Shown here: piece by piece, positions 40,270 through 46,656 of the stretch
How positions within the stretch are numbered: the stretch's first letter is position 1
Layout of the letters: every line of letters starts with the position of its first letter
DNA from: an uncultured Ruminococcus sp.
GTDB lineage: Bacteria > Bacillota > Clostridia > Lachnospirales > Lachnospiraceae
DNA length: 46,656 nucleotides
NCBI GenBank assembly: GCA_900544395.1
Contig: UQVC01000020.1
Span: 1-46,656 of the forward strand
Direction of reading: 5' to 3'
Position numbers and translations under genes: made by a program
The notes under the pieces: generated by a model
Seen by the model: only the letters and a program-made list of their open reading frames with translations
What the model was told of the DNA's origin: nothing
The model's database searches: none

Positions 40270-43086
40270 TTACCATCGTCCAAATCCATAAAAATGACTC
40301 TGCCAGTATGGGGAATTAATGGACGTATACTGCACCGGATGTCCACAATGAATCATCTGACCATTGCCTACATAAATTCCAATATGCGTTACCGGGACTC
40401 CTGCATCGTAAGTACCTGTAAAGAAGATCAGATCTCCTGGCTGTGCTTCTGACTGAGATACCGGCGTACAAATGTCATACAATCCCTGTGCCGTTAATCT
40501 TCCTGTATTCCTTACACCTGAATGTGTCAGGCAGTAACTTACGAATCCAGAACAGTCAAATCCACTTGGCGAATATCCACCCCACACATACGGTGTCCCA
40601 AGATATCTCGCTGCTTCATTTAACAAACGCTGTGCTGCTTCACTGGTATATTCATTGCCGCCAAATCCTGCCCCTTCTCCTGTTTCCAGATAAAAGATCG
40701 GGTTTAACCGCTCTCCATTTTTCAGAAGTTCAATGTGAAGATGGCTTCCTGTAGAATTTCCAGTATTTCCTACAAGCCCTATCTCATCACCTTTCGTGAC
40801 AGATGCTTCTGCAGATACACTCCGGCTGCTTAAATGTGCATACCGCAGTTCATAGCCTTTACTGTCCTTGATCACAACATAATTGCCATAGCTGTCGTTA
40901 TAAGCAGAAGTTGTAACCGTTCCGGTCAGCCCTGCCATTACTTTTGTCCCTTCCGGTGCTCCGATATCCATACCATTATGAAGCTGATTTGCTCCTGATA
41001 TTGGATGAATCCTGTATCCATAATAGCTGGTCACACTGGAATACCAGTTAAAATCAACCGGTGTTGCAAACATCTGCAAGTTGCCTTTTGTATCGTTGTA
41101 GGCACTGAACAGTTCTTTCTGGAAAAATCCCAGCCTGTCCTGACAGATTGACATCAAGTTTCCACTATTTAAGGTGACATTCAGCACATCTACATCTCTT
41201 GTCCTGGTCACTTCTACTTCATTGCTTCCATTATCATCTGCCAGATAACATTCCCATGTTTGATGTCCATGTGCAGATGCTGCCGCATGACTGTCATAAT
41301 AGACATCAAACTGTACACCGTATCTTGCGAAAGCTCCGGTATCTTCTACAGTATATTCGACACCATTCATAACTACCTTTGTTCCCATTGGTACAAACGG
41401 ATTGGAAGCATCTACCGCTAAGGTATGATTGGCAGTTGGATATGCTCCACTGGCAGTCGGTCCTCCGCTCCAAATACCACAACAAATTGGGCAGTTACAA
41501 TACCCACTGGTCACAACCTGTCCCAAAGATTCTCCAACTCTTACAGTTGCTGTCTCTGTCACAGTCTCATTGACTGCTTCTGTTTCTAACCGATACTGCA
41601 ATGCAAAAAGAGCATCCAGTTCTGGCTTTACCTGTTCAAAGGTAAATTCTTCATACTTTGCTGACAGATAACTGATCAGGATAAACGGATCATGCCCAAT
41701 AGGTCCGATGTTATATCGGTATTCCTCATGTCCCGGTTCTTCAGATTCCATGTTGTTGATCCGCTCCTGCAGATTAGCTTCCAGCTGTGTGTAATACAGT
41801 TCCGCTTCCCGGATTTGCTGATCCGATGACAGATAACTGGTTCCGGTATAAGTGATCACATTTTGTAAAAACACTGCAGAGCAAGACGTGACATTCGTTA
41901 TGATCAGAAACATCAATCCGATCAGAACTGCTACACTGATATACACCTTCCGGTTTTCTTTAAAGAAGTTGGTGATCTTACCGCCAATCTTCTTAATATA
42001 ATCAATCGTACCTTTTGTAGCTGTTCCTACTGTCTGTTCACTTCGCTTCGCTTTGGCATAATCCCGTTTGATCTGTTGCTTCTGAATCTGTTTTTTCAGC
42101 TTCTTCTGCTCCTGATGGGCTGCAGCCTGTGCCTGTTTCTCTTCCTGTCTTTCAAGTCTGCTTCTTTTTCTGGATGCCCTCTGTTTCCTGCGTCTGGCAC
42201 TTCTCTGTTCCAGCCGGTAAACACCTTCGCCACTTTCTTCTAACTTATGGGCACCTTCTACCGCCGCATTATCGTCTTCATTTTTGCTGATCTCACGGTG
42301 CAATGCTACGGAAGTTGCACTTCCTGCTTTCTTAACAGCAGAAATTTTTTCTGTTTTCACAGATTCCCCTTCGCTAAACTTCAAGCGGGATTTCTTCTTT
42401 CCAGGAGCTTCCCCTTCATTTGCCCGATAGACCTGTGCCTTCTTGGAATGCTGCTTAGCTTCCTTTTTCTTTTTTGCTTCCTCATAAGAAAACTTTTTGG
42501 CTTTTTCCTTCTGTTTTTGATGGCGAAAATTGACTCCATCCGTATCCATCTGGTTCAATTTCTCCATATCTTTTTCATTTTTCACAGAAGCACCAGTTTC
42601 CTCATAAGCAAATTTCAAACGCTGTTTTTGTTTTGGCTTTTTGCTGCCGCCGGTCTGATTTCTCCGGCTGTCTCCTCTGTTTTCTGATAGATCAGCACGT
42701 TTTTCTTTCAGTCTCCCTGACTGTCCGGCTTCAGATTTTTCTGCAAGTCTGGATTCTTTTCCGACTTCAGCACGAATCCTTTTCCGGTTTTGCTGCTTTC
42801 TATTTTGTCCAAAATCCTTACTTTGCTTCTCTGTCCGTATCAGTTCCGGTGCATCTCTGGATTTTTGCACAGAGGGACGAATATTTTTCCCACTCCGTTC
42901 AGACTGGCGGGAAGACTTATCCACAAGGCTTAATTCTTTTTCCCCTTGTTTTCCTCCCATCTGCACATCACTGGCACGGTTACTGACACGAACAGAAGAT
43001 TTATCCGTCAGGTTTTCTTCCACCAGACCATCCTTGGTCATCTTCTGGACTTTCTTATCCCTGACTTTCATTCTCTGTTCTGCCAC
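40270..43086 (-). CDS. conjugation cell-wall hydrolase: 3D, M23 and NlpC/P60 domains
   Basis: A 938-residue protein with GTG start at 43086 after AAGGAGGAG. The first 370 residues are a very basic, disordered cytoplasmic region with repeats such as RLKFAYEE, KKFSYEEAKKK and RLKFSEGE. One membrane span (VYISVAVLIGLMFLIITNV) puts the rest outside. Three enzymatic-looking domains follow: a 3D-type domain (TSGYCNCPICCG, GAYPTANHTLAVD, DTGAFARYG), an M23 metallopeptidase (YRIHPISGANQLHNGMDIGA, YAHLSS, GSHLHIE) and an NlpC/P60 peptidase (WGGYSPSGFDCSGFVSYC with the catalytic Cys, THIGIYVGNGQMIH with the His). It should open the cell wall for the mating channel, a VirB1-like role. Most homologues of this type carry one or two of these domains, so three is generous. 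Confidence 0.93.
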   Translation of the reverse strand: MAEQRMKVRDKKVQKMTKDGLVEENLTDKSSVRVSNRASDVQMGGKQGEKELSLVDKSSRQSERSGKNIRPSVQKSRDAPELIRTEKQSKDFGQNRKQQNRKRIRAEVGKESRLAEKSEAGQSGRLKEKRADLSENRGDSRRNQTGGSKKPKQKQRLKFAYEETGASVKNEKDMEKLNQMDTDGVNFRHQKQKEKAKKFSYEEAKKKKEAKQHSKKAQVYRANEGEAPGKKKSRLKFSEGESVKTEKISAVKKAGSATSVALHREISKNEDDNAAVEGAHKLEESGEGVYRLEQRSARRRKQRASRKRSRLERQEEKQAQAAAHQEQKKLKKQIQKQQIKRDYAKAKRSEQTVGTATKGTIDYIKKIGGKITNFFKENRKVYISVAVLIGLMFLIITNVTSCSAVFLQNVITYTGTSYLSSDQQIREAELYYTQLEANLQERINNMESEEPGHEEYRYNIGPIGHDPFILISYLSAKYEEFTFEQVKPELDALFALQYRLETEAVNETVTETATVRVGESLGQVVTSGYCNCPICCGIWSGGPTASGAYPTANHTLAVDASNPFVPMGTKVVMNGVEYTVEDTGAFARYGVQFDVYYDSHAAASAHGHQTWECYLADDNGSNEVEVTRTRDVDVLNVTLNSGNLMSICQDRLGFFQKELFSAYNDTKGNLQMFATPVDFNWYSSVTSYYGYRIHPISGANQLHNGMDIGAPEGTKVMAGLTGTVTTSAYNDSYGNYVVIKDSKGYELRYAHLSSRSVSAEASVTKGDEIGLVGNTGNSTGSHLHIELLKNGERLNPIFYLETGEGAGFGGNEYTSEAAQRLLNEAARYLGTPYVWGGYSPSGFDCSGFVSYCLTHSGVRNTGRLTAQGLYDICTPVSQSEAQPGDLIFFTGTYDAGVPVTHIGIYVGNGQMIHCGHPVQYTSINSPYWQSHFYGFGRW

Positions 43087-43089
43087 TAC

Positions 43090-43200
43090 TTACTCCTCCT
43101 TCTTCGGATACCCTTTCCCTGCCTGTAATAAACAGAGAAAAGCGATGCCAAAAACAGCACCGCCACTAAAAGTTAATACATATGAAATTGCTCGTAACAT
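43090..43200 (-). CDS. DUF3789-type small membrane protein (36 aa)
   Basis: This short gene has ATG 43200 after AAAGGAGAAAAT and stop TAA at 43090. The peptide is one membrane span (ISYVLTFSGGAVFGIAFLCL) followed by a short polar tail QAGKGYPKKEE. Small proteins of this form, annotated DUF3789, are regularly encoded between VirB4 and the NlpC/P60 hydrolase in Tn1549-like elements. The next gene starts 4 nt after its stop and uses its last codons as ribosome site. The function is unknown. Confidence 0.8.
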   Translation of the reverse strand: MLRAISYVLTFSGGAVFGIAFLCLLQAGKGYPKKEE

Positions 43201-43216
43201 TATTTTCTCCTTTGAT

Positions 43217-46011
43217 TTAACCTGCTTCAGAAGTTTCCTCCAAGCGGGTTGTCATGATTTTATAGAGGGAATTCTTCGGAAATCTGTCTACGAATGGGAT
43301 AATGACATTTCCATAGAACAGAAGTCCTTCCCCCTCATTGCTGTTGGTTACATAGGACAGCTGGGTTGGTGAGATATTCAGCTGTTTTGCCAGAATCTGC
43401 CTGTCTCCGGAAGCCTGGTTGAGCATATAAATGAAATCAGAGTTTTCAAAAATATTCTCGATTTCCCTGGAAGCCAATAAATCTTTGATATTCTGTGTTA
43501 TCTGATTGTTATTATCAGGCGGCTTTTTATCCACCTCTCTGGGACTTTCGCCCATTTTCATCAGCGTGTCATTTCACGCTCAGCATAGCATATCTTTTTA
43601 CCACGATTATATCGTACCGGCTGGCAATGCGGCCTCTTGGAGCTGTTATATTCTGCTTATGCAGGTTCAAGCTCTATGCGTTGCGTGTGGCTATTCTATT
43701 ATGAATAGCCTTCCACTCGGATTAGGTCGCTACCCCTTTCCCGTTTTTTTCCGCATTGATACTTCTGACTTACTTGCCGGTTTCAGTCAGAACGGCGATA
43801 GTTTGCACTTTAAGCGACTAACAAGTAACAAACCAGTTCACCAGTTGGAATACCTCCCCATTTACGGAACCTCTTCCAAATTTCCACACTGTAAGCTGCT
43901 GTCTGCTCTTCTTTTAATAGAAGATGGAATTCATCCACATAGTAACGGGTAGATTTATGAGCGGAACGATTGATAGTCACTCGGTTCCATACCTGGTCCT
44001 GCACAATCAACATCCCGATCTTTTTCAGCTGTTTTCCAAGCTCTTTGATATCAAAACAAACGATACGATTGTTGATATCTACATTTGTGCGATGATTAAA
44101 TACATTCAGGGAGCCTGTAACATAAATCTCCAATGAAGTTGCAAGACGCTGTGCTTCCGGCTCTTCCTGTTTCCGCAACAGATTATATAAATCCTCCAGG
44201 ATTGGCATCTTCTCCGGCATTGGATCGGCAAGATATTCCTGATATACTAACCGCACACAACGGTCAATGATGGTCTTTTCTACCGGCTCCAGTCCATTCT
44301 TTCCTCCAACAATCAACTCACACAAAGACAGAATAAAATCTGCTTTCAGTGACAGTGGATTATCTTCCTCGGAATAATTCAGGTTCAGATCCATTGGATT
44401 GATATACTGGTCAGATACCGGTGAAACCTTCACCACCTGCCCATGCAGTGCCTGTACCAATGGAGAATACTCGGCTTCTGGATCGCAGATGATGATATCG
44501 TCTTCCGTAATTAGGAAACAGTTCGTAATCTCTCTCTTTGCTGAGAAGGACTTACCGGAACCAGGTGTACCAAGAATCAGTCCATTCGGGTTCTTCAAAC
44601 GTTTCCGATCAACCATGATCATGTTGTTGGATAATGCATTCAATCCATAATAAAGAGCTTCCCCTTCCTGAAACAGTTCCTGTGTCGTAAATGGCACGAA
44701 GATCGCTGTTGAAGATGTGGTAAGTCCTCTCTGGATTTCAATCCGATTGACTCCCAGTGGAATACAGGACATAAGTGCAGCTTCCTGCTGATAATCCAGC
44801 TGTTTTAAAGAACAGTTATATTTCTGTGCGATTCCCTGTACCTGGAAAATATTGTTATCCAACTTCTGACGCTTCTTTGCGGTATTCATTACCAGAACCG
44901 TTACAAGGAACATCCTCTCATTTCTGGACTGCAGATCTTCCAACAGGTTCTTCGCCTCTTCTCCATAAGTCACAAGGTCCGATGGAAGCACGTCCATATC
45001 ATAACCGGAACGTACTGCCCGCTTCTGCTCTTCAATCTTCATCTTATCCAAATCTGAAATCTTGCTCTTGATCATTTTGATTGCTGAACTCTGATCAATG
45101 GACTGGATATGAATGTTGACATTGATGCTGTCATCCACATCCAGAAAGTCTGCTAGCATCCGGTCTGTCAGCTCCGGTGCAAGAATCTGCAGGTAACTCA
45201 CACTTCCCATCGTTCTTCCCATCAAAAATGTCTGATTCTTGGAAAAGTTAAAGGAAGTCGGTGCAATAAAATCTTTGGTCTTTAATCCTGTTTCCGGAAG
45301 CATCTTATACTGGAACTTAAATGGTTCGATCCGATCCTGGTTGAACACATGATACAGAATCTCCAGCCTTTCCAGACCATTTAGTGAATGTGCCTGTGCA
45401 CCCAGAATCTTAAAATTATTTAAGATATCTGTTTCAATTCTTTCAAGCCTCGGTCTTGCCACCCTCAGGCTTTCTGCTTCGATTCCAAAAGTGATATACT
45501 TTGTCTTCACCAGACCATTATTTCCTTTGGAAAGCTGATTTTTCAGCATAGTACGGTACTCTTCACGAATGGCATTGAAGTCATCGTTCTGATCCGGAAT
45601 ATCAATACTTTTTTCAAATTCTGCCACATCCACCTGCTGATTGATAAAGGACAGCTGCACACTGATGGAAGAATCAAAGTAATTTAAGAAATCACAGTAA
45701 TTTTCAAATATCGTGGTCTTATCCTCATTTAAAGCAAGCTGATAGTTGATGTCATAAAACTGAATCGTCTTGGAGAAAAAGGTCTTTGTCACCTGGCAAA
45801 TACCATCCTGCAGCATCCGAATATACGGAATACTCTGCTGTGCAGTTGTAGGAATGTTTTTCTGTTTCCTACGGTCCCGTTCCTGCTTCTTTCTACGCTT
45901 TTCCTGTTCTCTTTCTTTTCTGCTTTTTTTGTTTCTTCTTTCCTGACGGTTTCTTTTTTCCGCCAGGGACAGACGCTCCTGCTGAGCCTCCTGCTTTGTC
46001 TTTTTTGCCAT
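43217..46011 (-). CDS. VirB4/TraE conjugation ATPase, interrupted by a group I intron
   Basis: Exon 1 spans 46011-43840 (724 codons) and exon 2 spans 43501-43217 (94 codons plus stop), giving an 818-residue protein if the 338-nt insert is removed; this is a normal length for the family. Start ATG 46011 follows AAGGAGG at 9 nt. Exon 1 contains the Walker A motif GTPGSGKS (about residue 481), the Walker B motif YYVDEFHLLL (about 689) and ends WGGIPTG. Exon 2 opens ITQNIKDLLASREIENIF, the Q-motif of the same ATPase fold, and continues with GDRQILAKQLNIS. The join is exact and in frame. Without removal, translation adds nine residues and stops, leaving an ATPase without its Q motif. VirB4 powers the type IV secretion channel. 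The 5' end overlaps the PrgI gene by 119 nt. Confidence 0.93.
43502..43839 (-). ncRNA. group I intron in the VirB4 gene (338 nt, no homing endonuclease)
   Basis: The insert begins after a U of the 5' exon and ends with G, the group I rule. On the minus strand the fold fits: P1 pairs exon ACUGGU (43845-43840) with GUUAGU (43822-43817), with a U-G at the splice site; P10 pairs UGUUA (43830-43826) with 3' exon UAACA (43500-43496); P2 is UUCUGACU/AGUCAGAA (43792-43785, 43770-43763); P3 is CAAUGCGG/CCGCAUUG (43758-43751, 43632-43625); P6 is GGCUAUUC/GAAUAGCC (43710-43703, 43696-43689); P7 is GCAUAG/CUAUGC (43679-43674, 43588-43583); P8 is ACGAU/AUCGU; P9 is AGCGUG/CACGCU. The P3-P7 pseudoknot order and the R-like AACG and S-like AAGAUAU elements match known introns. 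No reading frame large enough for an endonuclease is present. Self-splicing is predicted, not shown. Confidence 0.85.
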
Positions 46012-46357
46012 CCGGCACACCCTCCTTTTTCACAAGGGTGGAAATTTCCTGATAAAAATTTTCTGTCTTATATGGTCTTACTGACGGACAGATAAACTTC
46101 TGTCGAATGATATTTGCCACCACTTTTTCAAAGGGAAGACCGTCTTTTTCATACATTGCCATGAAGAAAAACGGAAGCATGATCGTTACCATCAGGATGG
46201 CTGCGATACTGGAACCGATCGGTTTTCTCATGACTAGATAAAACGGAATTCCCACAACTGCGGCAAGTGAAAAGAAAATCAGCTGCCGCTTTGTCAGATT
46301 TAACGCTACTTTTGTTTTGACCTTGGTAAGGTCTTTTGGTACTGGTACATACGCCAT
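45893..46357 (-). CDS. PrgI-family membrane protein of the conjugation channel
   Basis: A 154-residue protein starting at ATG 46357 after AAAGGAGCGC. The N-terminus VPVPKDLTKVKTKVALNLTK and two membrane spans (LIFFSLAAVVGIPFYLVM and SIAAILMVTIMLPFFFMAMY), followed by KDGLPFEKVVANIIRQKFI and RPYKTENFY, are the hallmarks of PrgI-type proteins encoded directly before VirB4 in Gram-positive type IV systems. They are thought to occupy the VirB3-like place in the inner membrane complex. The last 50 residues are a very basic Lys/Arg-rich tail; the DNA encoding this tail also encodes the N-terminus of VirB4 in another frame, a 119-nt overlap. Confidence 0.9.
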   Translation of the reverse strand: MAYVPVPKDLTKVKTKVALNLTKRQLIFFSLAAVVGIPFYLVMRKPIGSSIAAILMVTIMLPFFFMAMYEKDGLPFEKVVANIIRQKFICPSVRPYKTENFYQEISTLVKKEGVPDGKKDKAGGSAGASVPGGKKKPSGKKKQKKQKRKRTGKA

Positions 46358-46380
46358 GGTATGCGCTCCTTTCCTGCCCG

Positions 46381-46656
46381 CTAATGGGCATTGAATATTG
46401 ATTTGCTAAGGCTTCCGGTCTTGAATAATGAAAAAGCAAGAATCACGGTATAAGCCGCTACTGAAAACATTGCTGCATGAAGGTCACTGGATATGGTCAT
46501 TGCATTTACTAAAACTGCATAAATTCCCACACAGACCATCATGAAGAATCCCTGAAATGCCAGTGCGAACAAGCCTTTTAAATAGTTGTTTCCGATATTG
46601 CCCCATTCCTTATTGGTCATGGTGGCAAACGGAATTGGTGCTATGGAAGTATAAAG
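46381..46656 (-). CDS. VirB6/TrbL-like channel protein, C-terminal part
   Basis: The reading frame is open to the right edge, so only the last 91 residues are seen. Readable sequence includes SIAPIPFATMTNKEWGNIGN, then YLKGLFALAFQGFFMMVCVG, a second hydrophobic stretch DLHAAMFSVAAYTVILAFSL and the end KTGSLSKSIFNAH. The phrase SIAPIPFAT..NKEWGNIGNNYLKGL is typical of the polytopic VirB6/TrbL-like proteins encoded immediately before PrgI and VirB4 in Tn1549-type elements. It would form part of the inner membrane pore. It is separated from the PrgI gene by 23 nt holding that gene's ribosome site. Confidence 0.85.
   Translation of the reverse strand, partial: LYTSIAPIPFATMTNKEWGNIGNNYLKGLFALAFQGFFMMVCVGIYAVLVNAMTISSDLHAAMFSVAAYTVILAFSLFKTGSLSKSIFNAH

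Noticed and set aside
43502..43839. A group II intron, IStron or insertion sequence as explanation for the VirB4 interruption
   Set aside because: There is no GUGYG start, no domain V hairpin, no transposase or reverse transcriptase and no target duplication. The exon U/intron G ends and the P3-P7 pseudoknot fit group I better.
43506..43952. Plus-strand reading frame of about 148 codons across the intron
   Set aside because: It lies over the structured intron RNA and the antisense of VirB4, has no ribosome site and no recognisable domain.

Overview
The window looks like a chromosome segment of a low-to-medium GC, Gram-positive, obligately anaerobic Firmicute, most likely a Lachnospiraceae or related gut clostridium. 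The basis is the Tn1549-type conjugation gene set, an agr-type peptide signalling locus, a c-di-GMP-I riboswitch, strong AGGAGG-type ribosome binding sites and frequent GTG starts. Every gene I can support is on the minus strand, so transcription runs from the right end to the left end.

Right part (about 18.2-46.7 kb): the backbone of an integrative conjugative element. In transcription order it encodes the end of a VirB6/TrbL-like membrane protein, a PrgI-like protein, the VirB4 ATPase (interrupted by a 338-nt group I intron), a DUF3789-type small membrane protein, a three-domain cell-wall hydrolase, DUF4315 and DUF4366 proteins, topoisomerase III, a 2,097-residue SpaA/Cna_B adhesin with a sortase signal, a small basic protein, a DUF5688 protein, a 2,560-residue methylase-like/SNF2-helicase protein and a YodL-domain protein. 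Relaxase, coupling protein and integrase are not in the window. Intrinsic-terminator-like hairpins lie in nearly every larger gap of this operon.

Middle (about 16.7-18.2 kb): a junction with a decayed Xre regulator, its still recognisable operator and promoter, a c-di-GMP-I riboswitch followed by a terminator but by no obvious gene, and an intact small Xre regulator.

Left part (1-16.7 kb): an agr-like quorum-sensing locus (response regulator, histidine kinase, AgrD-like precursor, AgrB-like processing protease) reading directly into a nonribosomal peptide operon: type II thioesterase, Sfp-type phosphopantetheinyl transferase, aryl-acid AMP ligase with a salicylate-type pocket, a 2,562-residue NRPS (aryl carrier, Cy, A with embedded methyltransferase-like insert, PCP, Cy, A, PCP), a saccharopine-dehydrogenase-like reductase, a free-standing carrier protein, and a further NRPS with a docking domain and a third heterocyclization domain that runs off the left edge. 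Both adenylation pockets read as cysteine. The expected chemistry is a salicyl-capped poly-thiazoline related to the pyochelin/yersiniabactin class, probably under cell-density control. The salicylate synthase and the terminal release module are not in the window.

The three items most worth following up are the group I intron in the catalytic Q motif of VirB4, the agr-to-NRPS transcriptional arrangement, and a shared C-terminal motif in three cytosolic proteins of the conjugative element.
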